Program-made: the position numbers and the translations under genes
The notes under the pieces: model-generated
Told to the model about the DNA's origin: nothing
The model's database searches: none
The model's input: only the letters and a program-made list of their open reading frames with translations
Source of the DNA: Armatimonadota bacterium
GTDB taxonomy: Bacteria > Armatimonadota > Fimbriimonadia > Fimbriimonadales > GBS-DC
Assembly (NCBI GenBank): GCA_023511915.1
Contig: JAIMAN010000017.1
Span: 1 to 47,056, forward strand
Direction: 5' to 3'
Length of the DNA stretch: 47,056 bases
Shown here: positions 1-8,140 of the stretch, one piece after another
Layout: each line of letters begins with the position of its first letter
Position numbering within the stretch: the first letter of the stretch is position 1

Positions 1-1738
1 GCAAGATGCGCTGAATCTCGGCGGGGTCAATCCGTCGCAGGGGGACGCCCGTTTGCAGGCTCAACACCGCCGCAACGCCCGCCGCCTGCCCCATATTCAT
101 CCGCACAGGCTCCATGCGCAGGCTGCCAATCGCCACATGGCTTGCCGATACGCAAGTCGTCACCAGCAAGCCCTCCACCCGCTTGGGAACCAGCACGCCG
201 TAGGGCACTTGGTACCACGGCGTGTATTGGAAAATCCAGAACTCGCCCTCGCCCATGTGCGCCAGTTCGGGCACAGGCTCGCCTTCCTTGATGACCACGC
301 GGCGCACAGCGTGCGAATCCATCGGATAGTCGCCAATCGCGATTGCGTCGGGGCGGATGCGCTCCCGCGCCAAAATGATGTCCATCTCTTTCAGGAACAC
401 CTCGCCTTCAATCCGTCGCGCCTTGCGCACATACAGAATCGGCGGCAGGTTGTCCGTATCGCGGAACTCGTCTTCCGCTAAGCCGAGATTGGGCTGCCCC
501 AACTCGGTCTGGATATAGTGCAGGTAGCCCAGCACATGGTTTTTGTAGACTTGATAGATGCGCTGCCTTTCCTCCCAGCTGGCGGTCGGGTAGCGATAGT
601 TGACCTCCTGCAGGGTCGTGCCGTGCGGGTGCTGGTTCACCTCGAACTTATTGCCTGGGATGCGCCCGTACAGATACGCCCACGACCGCTCCCACGGGGG
701 CGACAGCACATATTCCAGGCGGTTGTAGCCTGGCGGCGGGTTGCCCACTTGCGGCGTCGGGTAGTTCTGCACAATCATCAGGATCGCGTAGCCGGGGATG
801 CGTCGGTCGCCTTCGCCTGTGCTGCCCGGCAGGAATCGGTCGTTGAGGCGGTCGTAGTAGAGGACGCCTGCGTGCGGCTCTTCGGGGCTGCGCGGCTCGC
901 GTCCGATTCGGTAGGGCGCGCCTGCCCACGCCGCGATGTCGCCCTCCGCCGTCGCGTCAATCACGATGTCCGCCGCGAACCGCCCGCGTCGCGCCCCGTC
1001 CAGCGTCACGAACTCCACGCCCGTGATACGGTTGCCCTTTTTGAACACGCGCGTCGGGCGCACGCCGAAATAGAGGTCGATATTCGGCTCGGCGTACACC
1101 ATCTGCTTCATCAGCATATTGGCAACCCACGGCTCGAAGTTCAGCCCGTTGCGGTAGAAGTAGAGGCTGGTGTCGTCGCCGCGCGCACGGTAGTAGGCTT
1201 CCACGCGCTGGCGGAACTCCTCGTACAGTCCGTTGATGCGGTCGCGCTGGCGCACATCGGTGACGGCAACGCCGTTGGTAATCATTCCACCAAGGCGGTT
1301 GGTCGGCTCCATCAAGGCAACCTTGACGCCCAAGCGTGCGGCAGTAATCGCCGCGCCGACGCCCGACGCTGTGCCGCCGACAATCAGAATCGGGTAGCGC
1401 GCCTGCGCAGGCAGCGCGCGGTAGGTGCGGTCTACGCGCTCCACAACTTCCGAGGCGCGCCCGTCGGGATAGACCGCCTGCACTGCGAGGCGGTACTCGC
1501 GCCCTGCGGTCAGCCCCGTGAAGTCATACGATTTCGCTGCGCCGTCCACTTCGGCGACCTGCACGCCGTCCAGCAGCACGCGATACGCGCTGGGCGTCTC
1601 GCCGCGCGGGGGCAGCCAATACAGGGTGATGCGCTCCACACTGCGCGGGATCGCCTCTACGGAACGGGGAACCGCCTGCCCAACGCCAACACTTGTAATC
1701 GCTATCCATAGCCCAAGCCACAACCATCCTCGATGCAT
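1..1738 (-). CDS. Secreted FAD-dependent oxidoreductase with fibronectin-III-like N-terminus (3' end outside window)
   Basis: The frame is open from ATG at 1738 to the left edge, so the C-terminus is missing. Residues 1-21 form a hydrophobic signal peptide. Residues about 25-105 resemble a fibronectin type III module (VERITLYWLPP, then a GLTAGREYRLAVQAV strand). Next comes a dinucleotide-binding stretch, ILIVGGTASGVGAAITAARL, followed by NRLGGMITNGV, as in the FAD_oxidored family (PF12831). The substrate is unknown; members are often predicted secreted carbohydrate-related enzymes. A TATGAT box at 1752-1747 lies 8 nt before the start. It is divergent from trpC. The family call is firm; the role is not known. 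Confidence 0.85.
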   Translation of the reverse strand, partial: MHRGWLWLGLWIAITSVGVGQAVPRSVEAIPRSVERITLYWLPPRGETPSAYRVLLDGVQVAEVDGAAKSYDFTGLTAGREYRLAVQAVYPDGRASEVVERVDRTYRALPAQARYPILIVGGTASGVGAAITAARLGVKVALMEPTNRLGGMITNGVAVTDVRQRDRINGLYEEFRQRVEAYYRARGDDTSLYFYRNGLNFEPWVANMLMKQMVYAEPNIDLYFGVRPTRVFKKGNRITGVEFVTLDGARRGRFAADIVIDATAEGDIAAWAGAPYRIGREPRSPEEPHAGVLYYDRLNDRFLPGSTGEGDRRIPGYAILMIVQNYPTPQVGNPPPGYNRLEYVLSPPWERSWAYLYGRIPGNKFEVNQHPHGTTLQEVNYRYPTASWEERQRIYQVYKNHVLGYLHYIQTELGQPNLGLAEDEFRDTDNLPPILYVRKARRIEGEVFLKEMDIILARERIRPDAIAIGDYPMDSHAVRRVVIKEGEPVPELAHMGEGEFWIFQYTPWYQVPYGVLVPKRVEGLLVTTCVSASHVAIGSLRMEPVRMNMGQAAGVAAVLSLQTGVPLRRIDPAEIQRIL

Positions 1739-1826
1739 ACCCTACAATCATACCCCGCGCGGCTCTCGTGCAGCGGTTGTGTATTCCTGCAGGAACTCTC
1801 GCGCAGACGGCGAACAACCCCGCGCG

Positions 1827-2618
1827 GTGAGTATCCTGCAGCGTATTGTGGAGACCAAGCGCGAGGAGGTGGACGCCCGTCGGCGCGCGACGCCGCTGGC
1901 GGAACTCAAGGCGCGCCTTGCCGACACCCCGCCCGCGCGTGGGTTCCATCGCGCCCTGCGCAGTACCCCGAACCCCATCGCGCTGATTGCCGAGATCAAG
2001 CGCGCCTCGCCCAGCAAAGGCGTCATCCGCGAAGACTTCGACCCGCTGCGCATCGCCGAGCAGTACCACGAAGCAGGCGCGGACGCCCTCAGCGTGCTGA
2101 CCGACGAACCCTACTTTCAGGGCAAGCCCGAATACCTCACGCAAGCCCGCGAGTGCGCGCCCCTACCCGCCCTGCGCAAGGATTTCCTCATCGACGAGTA
2201 TCAGGTGTACGAAAGCCGCGTGCTGGGCGCGGACGCGATCCTGCTGATTGTCGCCGTCATCCCCGACCCCGCGCAGTTGCACGACCTGCGCGCCCTCGCC
2301 GAGTCGCTGGGGATGGACGCGCTCGTAGAGGTGCATGATGAGTGGGAACTGGAGACCGCCGTTGAATCAGACGCGACGCTGATTGGCGTCAACAACCGCG
2401 ACCTGCGCACCTTCGAAGTGTCGCTGGAGACGACGCTGCGCCTGCTGCGCTACTTTCCCGACGGGGCGACGCGCGTCAGCGAGAGCGGTATCGAGACCGT
2501 CGACGATGTGCGCCGTCTGCACGCAGCGGGCGTGCATGCGCTGCTGGTCGGCGAGACGCTGATGCGCGTGGCTGACCCCGTCGCCCTCGTGCGCGAGTGG
2601 ATGAACGCCTGCCGATGA
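1827..2618 (+). CDS. trpC: Indole-3-glycerol-phosphate synthase
   Basis: This enzyme closes the indole ring from carboxyphenylamino-deoxyribulose phosphate in tryptophan synthesis. The 263-residue product has the usual TIM-barrel length and motifs: IKRASPSKG near residue 53, LRKDFLID, GVNNRDL and SESGI. I chose GTG at 1827 because family similarity (SILQRIVETKREEV) begins there; the frame stays open further upstream but without family-like sequence. No clear Shine-Dalgarno is visible. It overlaps the next gene by ATGA. No other trp gene is adjacent; trpF lies 31 kb away. Confidence 0.95.
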   Translation: MSILQRIVETKREEVDARRRATPLAELKARLADTPPARGFHRALRSTPNPIALIAEIKRASPSKGVIREDFDPLRIAEQYHEAGADALSVLTDEPYFQGKPEYLTQARECAPLPALRKDFLIDEYQVYESRVLGADAILLIVAVIPDPAQLHDLRALAESLGMDALVEVHDEWELETAVESDATLIGVNNRDLRTFEVSLETTLRLLRYFPDGATRVSESGIETVDDVRRLHAAGVHALLVGETLMRVADPVALVREWMNACR

Positions 2619-3334
2619 GACTCGCGCTGCTGCACACCAGCGACGCCCACAACCGCTGGAACGAAGCGTTCGTGAGCCGTCTGCGCGCCCTGAAGGCGCA
2701 CCACGACGCGCTGCTGCTCGATTCGGGCGACGCGATACGCGCGGGCAATGTCGCCATCCCGCTGCGCCCCGAAACGGCGTGGGACTGGATGCGCACGGCG
2801 GGCTACGACGCGATGACGATAGGCAACCGCGAGTTCCACCTGACGGCGGCGGGCTTTGTCGCCAAAACGCGTGGCGCGCCCTGCCCCCTGCTGTGCGCGA
2901 ACCTGCGCCCGAAACACCCCGACGCGCCGATGCCTGTGCAACCCGTCTGGCGCGTGGAGCATGGCGGCGTGCGCGTCGCCGTGCTGGGGCTGACCGTGCC
3001 GATGATTACCCCGCGCATGAAGGTCGCCGCGCTCAGCGCGTACCTGTTTGACCCGCCGTTGGAGGTCGCGCGCGCGTGGGTCGCCCGCCTGCGCCCCGAA
3101 GCGGACCTGATGATTGCGCTCACGCACATCGGCATCCAGCGCGACCGCCTGCTGGCAGAGGCGTGCCCCGAACTGGATGTGATTCTCGGCGGGCATTCCC
3201 ACACGCCGACGGCGACGCCAGAGCAGGTGAGCGGGGTGTGGCTGAGCCATGCGCCGCCGTTTTGCAAGGGCGCAACGCTGCTGACGCTTGCCCGCCACGA
3301 TGCGCGTTGGACGCTGGAGGCAACGCTACACTGA
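2615..3334 (+). CDS. Metallophosphoesterase, 5'-nucleotidase-like N-terminal domain only
   Basis: The 239-residue protein has the calcineurin-like metal-binding series in order: HTSDAHN (residues 7-13, the DxH motif), LLLDSGDA, IGNRE (in place of GNHE) and GGHSHT. This matches the catalytic half of UshA/5'-nucleotidase-type phosphoesterases, but there is no signal peptide and no C-terminal nucleotidase domain, so it is probably cytoplasmic with an unassigned phosphoester substrate. The ATG at 2615 overlaps the trpC stop (ATGA), which makes translational coupling likely. Confidence 0.85.
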   Translation: MRLALLHTSDAHNRWNEAFVSRLRALKAHHDALLLDSGDAIRAGNVAIPLRPETAWDWMRTAGYDAMTIGNREFHLTAAGFVAKTRGAPCPLLCANLRPKHPDAPMPVQPVWRVEHGGVRVAVLGLTVPMITPRMKVAALSAYLFDPPLEVARAWVARLRPEADLMIALTHIGIQRDRLLAEACPELDVILGGHSHTPTATPEQVSGVWLSHAPPFCKGATLLTLARHDARWTLEATLH

Positions 3335-3353
3335 GCCTGTTCTACGAGGTCGC

Positions 3354-4319
3354 TCAGAGCGACTGCGCGCCCAGCGTCACGGCGAGGCGCACCTGCTGCC
3401 CCTCGCGCTTCACGGTGAGCATCACGCGCTGGTTCGGCTGCGCGAAGTAGAGTTCGCGCGTCAGGTCGGACGCCGTGCGGATGGGCTTGTCGTTGAATTG
3501 CGTAATGATGTCGCCCACCTGAATGCCCGCCTGCTGCGCGGGGCTGTTCAGGGCAACGCGCCGCACGACCACGCCGCTGGGCAAGCCCTGATAGTCGACG
3601 CCCAGCCAAGCGTGTTCGGCGCGCCCTTTGGTGCGCAGGTCGTTCACCACGCGCTGGGCAATCTCGGACGGCACGGCGAAGCCGACCACCGCCACAGGCG
3701 ACACAGGCGCGCCCTCCACCGACGCCAACTCGCCGACCATCACGCCGACCACGCGCCCCTGTGAATCGAGCAGCGGCGCGCCCTGCTCGCCCGAACCGAC
3801 CGTGCCGTTAAACTGCAGCAGCAGCACCACGCGCTGGTTATCGCGCCGCACGCCCACGCGGTCTTTGCCGCCCAGCGTGCCGACCGTGACGCTGCCCTCC
3901 AGCCCGCTGCGGTTGCCAATCAGAATCAGCGTCGAGCCGAGCGGCAGACGCTCCGAATCGCCCCAACTAAGCGCGGGCAAGCGCAGGGTGATTTCAGGGC
4001 GCAGCAGTGCAAGCCCCGTGATGTTGTCCACGCCGACCACGCGGGCGCGCACAGGCTCGCCTTCGGACAAATAGACCGAGACCTGCGGCTGCATCCGCAC
4101 GCCCTCCGCCGCGCACACCACCGAGCCTGACGAGTCGATGACGAACCCGCTGCTGCGCACCAGCCTGCCGCCGATCCGCGCCTCGACGGTCACGATTGCA
4201 GGCAACGCACGCTCAGCCACGCGGCTCACCTCCTGACCCGTGCGCTCCAACAGCGACGGCTGCTGCGCCACGCTCACCAGACACCAACAGACGCTAAAAA
4301 GAGCCAATAATAGCCTCAT
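3354..4319 (-). CDS. HtrA/DegS-like PDZ protein lacking the protease catalytic triad
   Basis: This 321-residue protein has a signal peptide (1-19), a trypsin-like domain laid out as in HtrA (about 25-225) and a C-terminal PDZ domain (about 237-318, SGVVVRRVALNSPAQQAGIQVGDII). The residues that should be catalytic are changed. The TNNHVV-type histidine site reads CAAEGV (Glu72), the TDIAVL aspartate site reads TGLALL (Gly102), and the GNSGGPL serine site reads GEQGAPL (Gln179). It is therefore probably a binding or sensing pseudo-protease. It is the last gene after the sigma/anti-sigma pair. The start was placed at the signal peptide; it overlaps the anti-sigma gene by 26 bases in another frame. 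Confidence 0.85.
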   Translation of the reverse strand: MRLLLALFSVCWCLVSVAQQPSLLERTGQEVSRVAERALPAIVTVEARIGGRLVRSSGFVIDSSGSVVCAAEGVRMQPQVSVYLSEGEPVRARVVGVDNITGLALLRPEITLRLPALSWGDSERLPLGSTLILIGNRSGLEGSVTVGTLGGKDRVGVRRDNQRVVLLLQFNGTVGSGEQGAPLLDSQGRVVGVMVGELASVEGAPVSPVAVVGFAVPSEIAQRVVNDLRTKGRAEHAWLGVDYQGLPSGVVVRRVALNSPAQQAGIQVGDIITQFNDKPIRTASDLTRELYFAQPNQRVMLTVKREGQQVRLAVTLGAQSL

Positions 4320-5100
4320 TACTTGAACCCTCACGGTAAGACGACGGCGAACCATAACTGATAGGGAGATATTCCACGCCCGTTGCTGTGTCATTCACGC
4401 CGAATGGCGTCAGCGGCAGGCTGGCGACGGTGAACGGCGGCTCCGACGCGGCGATGAAGGCTGGCGCGCCCATCACCTCATCGGCAGGACGCCTCGCGAG
4501 CACTTCTGGGTCGCGAAGCCGAGCCGCGTAAGCGCCCGTTTTCGGGGTTTCGGGCGCGGGCGGTTGCAGGCGCGCCGAGTCGCCCATGCGCGGCGTTGCC
4601 TGCGCGACGATTCGGGCGTCGGGCGCGCGGGGATCAACGAGCGCGAGTGCAACGCCTTGTGCTTCAGTGCTGACCGTGCCTGCCACGTCGCGCGTTGTGT
4701 CCGCCTTTGGGGGCGTATCAGGCACGCGCGGCTCCGACCGCTGGGCTTGGGCGAGCGTCTCGCCCCGCGACGGCGGCTGGCTGCCCCACGGGAGCAGCGT
4801 TGCGCCGATTGCCAACACGACGGCGACCGCCATGCCCCAGCCCAGCGCGGGACGCGCCCACGCCAGCGGGCGTCGGCTGACCGCGCGCGCCGCTAACTGC
4901 GCCTGCACGCGCGACCACGGCAACTCGCAGGCGGGCGTCGGCTCACCCTGCGCAGCCTGCAACGCGCGCTGATACGCCTGATGCAGTCGCCACGCGCGCT
5001 GGCACTTCGCGCACCCCGCCAGATGCGCACGCAGCGCGTCGGGCAGATGCTCCGCTCCGCTCTCAAGGTGGCGTTCCAACTCTCGGCACAGACGCTTCAT
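4294..5100 (-). CDS. Putative anti-sigma factor with N-terminal zinc finger
   Basis: The first 40 residues carry the zf-HC2 pattern of anti-sigma factors: an early Cys (MKRLCREL) and HLAGCAKC (H-x3-C-x2-C). One transmembrane helix follows near residues 90-110 (LGWGMAVAVVLAIGATLL), then about 155 mostly low-complexity Pro/Ala/Thr-rich residues, presumably outside the cytoplasmic membrane. The ATG overlaps the stop of the upstream sigma gene (ATGA), the usual arrangement for an ECF sigma factor and its cognate inhibitor. The signal sensed is not visible. The downstream dead HtrA-like gene may be part of the same signalling unit (inference). Confidence 0.85.
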   Translation of the reverse strand: MKRLCRELERHLESGAEHLPDALRAHLAGCAKCQRAWRLHQAYQRALQAAQGEPTPACELPWSRVQAQLAARAVSRRPLAWARPALGWGMAVAVVLAIGATLLPWGSQPPSRGETLAQAQRSEPRVPDTPPKADTTRDVAGTVSTEAQGVALALVDPRAPDARIVAQATPRMGDSARLQPPAPETPKTGAYAARLRDPEVLARRPADEVMGAPAFIAASEPPFTVASLPLTPFGVNDTATGVEYLPISYGSPSSYREGSSNEAIIGSF

Positions 5101-5720
5101 TCCAGTTCTCCAATCGCTCGCAACAGCGGCTCCAATTTGGCTTTGAAGGCGCGTCGGGCGCGCATCACGCGCAGTTTGACTGCGCCGACGCTCGTGCCCA
5201 AAATCTGGGCAATTCTTTCGTAGTCCATCTCCTCCAAATCGCGCAGGATAATCAGCTGCCGATGGTGGTCGGGCAGCTGGTTCAGCGCCGTGTAGAACGC
5301 CTCGTGGAAGGCGTTCTGTTGCGCGGTCTCCATCGGGTCGGGCGCGTCGGGATGGCACCACGCCAGTTTGTGGTCTGCCTCGCGCTCCAGCAGCTCTTGG
5401 CGGCGTTGGCGCATCCGCGCGCAGTCGGTACACAGGTTCAGCGCGATGCGCATCAGCCAAGTGCTGAAGCGGCTCTGCTCGCGGAAGGTGTGCAGCCGTT
5501 CGAACGCCTTCAGGAACACATCCTGCACGATGTCTTCCGCTTCATCGATGTTGCGCGTGGAGCGGTACACGATTCGGAACACGGGCTGCCGATAGCGCAG
5601 GTAGAGTTCCTCCATCGCGGCGGCGTCCCCTTCGCGCGCTTTGGCAGCGAGTTGCTCGTCTGTGAGCGTGCGGTCTCCCGCTCCAGCGTACAGGTTGTCC
5701 ATCGCTAACGCCCGTTCCAT
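5097..5720 (-). CDS. ECF-family RNA polymerase sigma factor
   Basis: The 207-residue protein has sigma region 2 (residues about 38-103, including YRSTRNIDEAEDIVQDVFLK and FSTWLMRIALNLCTD) and region 4 (about 145-195, LPDHHRQLIILRDLEEMDYERIAQILGTSVGAVKLR). Region 3 is absent, as expected for ECF (sigma-24 type) factors. A second start is possible at an internal ATG 18 bases downstream. It is followed by its probable anti-sigma factor with an ATGA overlap and lies 15 bases after tilS, so it may be co-transcribed with tilS. Confidence 0.93.
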   Translation of the reverse strand: MERALAMDNLYAGAGDRTLTDEQLAAKAREGDAAAMEELYLRYRQPVFRIVYRSTRNIDEAEDIVQDVFLKAFERLHTFREQSRFSTWLMRIALNLCTDCARMRQRRQELLEREADHKLAWCHPDAPDPMETAQQNAFHEAFYTALNQLPDHHRQLIILRDLEEMDYERIAQILGTSVGAVKLRVMRARRAFKAKLEPLLRAIGELE

Positions 5721-5735
5721 CGCATGGTCTGACGC

Positions 5736-7142
5736 TTAGGTTTCGGCGTCGTTTCGGCGCAGGGCGACATGCAGCGCGCGTGTGGTGTGGGGCGTGATTC
5801 GGGCGCGCGCGGCAATCGTGTAGCCAGGCGCCCACAGGATGCCTGCGGCGTCGCACAGCAGGGGCAGTCGCCCTCGCTCGGCGCGGGGCACTTTGCGGTC
5901 GACGAAGATGTCGCTCAGTTTTTTGGGCGCGGGCATGCCCAGCGGCTGGAATCGGTCGCCTCGGCGTGCGTTGCGCACGATGAGTTGCCCCTGCACGGCG
6001 TCGGCGTCGAGGTAGGCGCAGTCGGGCGTCGTCTCCAGCGATGGGGGCGGGGCATTTAGCAGGCGCGCTTCCAGCCACGCGCCCGCCTGCGGAATCAGTA
6101 TCGGCGTCTCCAGCTCTACGGGGTACTCGTAGGGTTCGGGGGCGGGCGGTTTTGCATGCAGGGTCAGCGCGGTCTCGTCGGTGGTGAGGCGTAGCGTGTC
6201 GCTCAGTTGCCACGAGGTGCGCTTGCCGTCCAGCGCGGCGCGGCGAATGCCCTCCAGAATCTCGTAGGGCGGCAGGCGCAGCGTGCCCAAATGCGCCCGT
6301 AGCCACTCGCGCAGCACGCGCCGCTGCATCGCAGGGTGCAGGCGGGTGAAAAACTCTCGCCGTATTTTGGAGTGCTGAAGCTTCGCTTCAGCATCAGCGG
6401 AAGCTACGCTTCCGCACTCCATAAGGGAATGCACCTCATACTCCCACCACGCCTCCTCGTTCTCCAGAATGTCGGCAAGGCGCAGCAGGTGTCTATCAAA
6501 CGCGGGCGAGAGGTCGCGCAGCAACGGGATGAGTTCCATGCGCACGCGGCGGCGCAGCTGGTGCGGATCTAAGTTCGTGCGGTCAAACACGGTCGGCAGC
6601 CCCTGCGCGGCGCAATACTGGTGCGTTTGCTCGCGTGTAGCGTCCAGCAGCGGGCGGATGATGCGGTCGCGCTTGTAGGGCATCCCGCACAGCCCGCGTG
6701 GTCCTGTGCCGCGCAGTAGGTTAATCAGGATGGTCTCGATCTGGTCGTCGCGGGTGTGCGCCAGGGCGACGGCGACGGCGTTCAATTCGTGCGCCAGCCT
6801 CTCGAAGAAGGCGTAGCGGGCGTTGCGTCCCGCCTCCTCCAGCGAGAGACGCTCCGCCTGCGCCAATGCGGGTACATCGACGCGCTCCACATGCAACGGT
6901 ACGCCCAGCTGCGCACAGACCGATGCGCACACGCGCACATCGTCGTCTGCTTCGGGGCGCATGCCGTGATGCAGGTGCGCCGCATGGATGCGCAGGTTGA
7001 ACGCGCCCTGAAGGCGCGTCAGCAGGTGCAGCAGCGCGGTAGAATCGGCTCCGCCCGAATAGCCGACAATCACCGTTCCGCCTTCGGGGGGCAACAGTTG
7101 GCGTTCGCGGAGGGTCGCCTGCACGCGCTCCAGAATCTCCAT
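5736..7142 (-). CDS. tilS: tRNA(Ile)-lysidine synthase carrying an in-frame repeat insertion
   Basis: TilS attaches lysine to the C34 of tRNA-Ile2 so that it reads AUA. The PP-loop motif SGGADS is at residues 29-34, with HLHHGMRPEADDD, HTRDDQIETILINLLRG and a C-terminal TilS domain ending near residue 460. Length (468) is slightly above the usual. Residues 241-258 (MECGSVASADAEAKLQHS) are encoded entirely by a palindromic repeat (6369-6420) that also occurs at 9199-9251; it sits after the catalytic domain and keeps the frame. The start is 2 bases after the stop of the isomerase-like gene, so the two are one operon. Confidence 0.95.
   Translation of the reverse strand: MEILERVQATLRERQLLPPEGGTVIVGYSGGADSTALLHLLTRLQGAFNLRIHAAHLHHGMRPEADDDVRVCASVCAQLGVPLHVERVDVPALAQAERLSLEEAGRNARYAFFERLAHELNAVAVALAHTRDDQIETILINLLRGTGPRGLCGMPYKRDRIIRPLLDATREQTHQYCAAQGLPTVFDRTNLDPHQLRRRVRMELIPLLRDLSPAFDRHLLRLADILENEEAWWEYEVHSLMECGSVASADAEAKLQHSKIRREFFTRLHPAMQRRVLREWLRAHLGTLRLPPYEILEGIRRAALDGKRTSWQLSDTLRLTTDETALTLHAKPPAPEPYEYPVELETPILIPQAGAWLEARLLNAPPPSLETTPDCAYLDADAVQGQLIVRNARRGDRFQPLGMPAPKKLSDIFVDRKVPRAERGRLPLLCDAAGILWAPGYTIAARARITPHTTRALHVALRRNDAET
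6369..6420. repeat. Hairpin-pair repeat (family A) inside tilS
   Basis: On the minus strand this 52-bp unit begins GGAGTGCGGAAGCG and ends GCTTCAGCACTCC, with two short hairpins (GGAAGC/GCTTCC and GCTGAAGC/GCTTCAGC). The same unit, nearly identical, is at 9199-9251 in the opposite orientation, and half of it is at 17631-17663. Here it is translated as part of TilS. Confidence 0.9.
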
Positions 7143-7144
7143 GT

Positions 7145-8065
7145 TCAGTAGGCGCGCCAGTGGCGTCGGATCAGGTCGCGCGTCTTACGGATGCCTTCAA
7201 TCGGGTCGTCCTCGCCGAGATACTCGATGGACAGCGCGCCGACATAGCTGGCGAAGCGCAGGATACTCAGCACCCGTCCGTACTCGATGCTCGTCTCCTC
7301 ACCGCGGGGGTCAAACGCGCGGCTTTTGGCATGCGCATGGAAGGCGTAGGGGGCGAGGATTCGCGCGGCGTCGTAGAGGCGTTCGGGCGCGCCGTGCCCG
7401 AAGTCGTAGCATGCGCCCACCCAGCGCGGGTCGGTCGCCCGAATGAGGCTCGCCAGCAGTTCGGGGCGTCGCCCAACGCCGTCGCGGTTCTCGATCGTAA
7501 GGCGCACGCGCCGTCGCCGCGCTTCGGGCAGGATGCGCTGCAGGAACTGCGCCGCGCGTTCGAACAGCTCGTCCTCGCGCTCGCCGCTGAGGTGCAGCCG
7601 TATCAGTGGGGCTTGCAGCACTGCCGCCGCCTGCAGGCGGTCGGCAATCTCGTCCAGTCGTCGGCTTAGGCTCGCCTCGTCGTTCAGGTTCACAGGCTCC
7701 GAAACCATGATGCCCGTAATCGCAACGCCGTGTCGGTGGAAGCCCTCGCGCAGGTGTTCCAGCGCGCGCGGGTGCAGGCTCGCGAGATGACGGTCGCTGA
7801 GGCTAACGCCCTGAATGTCCAGATCGTTCAGCAGCGCGCCGCAGCCTTCCAGGCTGAGTTGCCCTGCCGTCAGCAAGGGGTGCAGCGCGCGGCTCTCGCA
7901 GCTGAGCAGCGGCATTAGCGGCGCGGGCTTGGGTTCGCCGCGCTCCATCAGCTCGCCGACCTGCTCCAACTTCTCGAACACGCCCCCGAAGCCTGCGTTC
8001 ACCAGCGACCGCAACCCCTCACGCAGGAAGTCGCGTCGGCTGGTGGGTTTCTCGTGTCGGCTCAT
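7145..8065 (-). CDS. Sugar phosphate isomerase/epimerase-like TIM-barrel protein
   Basis: The 306-residue product looks like an AP_endonuc_2/xylose-isomerase-type TIM barrel: LIRLHLSG, LTIENRDGVG, GACYDFGHG, FHAHAKSRAF and LSIEYLGED give the usual Glu/Asp/His/Glu metal-ligand pattern. The N-terminus has an RRDFLREG twin-arginine-like motif, but the following segment (LRSLVNAGFGGVFEKLEQV) is only weakly hydrophobic, so Tat export is doubtful. A TATAAT box at 8079-8074 is 8 nt before the ATG. tilS follows 2 bases downstream. The substrate cannot be told from sequence. Confidence 0.75.
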   Translation of the reverse strand: MSRHEKPTSRRDFLREGLRSLVNAGFGGVFEKLEQVGELMERGEPKPAPLMPLLSCESRALHPLLTAGQLSLEGCGALLNDLDIQGVSLSDRHLASLHPRALEHLREGFHRHGVAITGIMVSEPVNLNDEASLSRRLDEIADRLQAAAVLQAPLIRLHLSGEREDELFERAAQFLQRILPEARRRRVRLTIENRDGVGRRPELLASLIRATDPRWVGACYDFGHGAPERLYDAARILAPYAFHAHAKSRAFDPRGEETSIEYGRVLSILRFASYVGALSIEYLGEDDPIEGIRKTRDLIRRHWRAY

Positions 8066-8073
8066 CCAACGGG

Positions 8074-8079
8074 ATTATA
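8074..8079 (-). promoter_or_regulatory. -10 box for the isomerase-tilS-sigma unit
   Basis: TATAAT reads on the minus strand 8 nt before the ATG at 8065, within GGGGTATAATCCC. A transcript from it would start at or very near the start codon. Confidence 0.6.
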
Positions 8080-8140
8080 CCCCAAGAGGGCAGGATTCCC
8101 GCGCGTAGGCGCGAACGAACTAACGCGCGAGGTGGTTGGG

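Noticed and set aside
518-1711. A 397-codon open frame on the plus strand
   Set aside because: It lies opposite the FAD oxidoreductase, whose motifs are clear, and has the Arg/His/Val-rich composition of antisense frames.
1739-1826. A possible trp leader peptide or attenuator before trpC
   Set aside because: No Trp codon cluster and no terminator hairpin with a T-run is visible.
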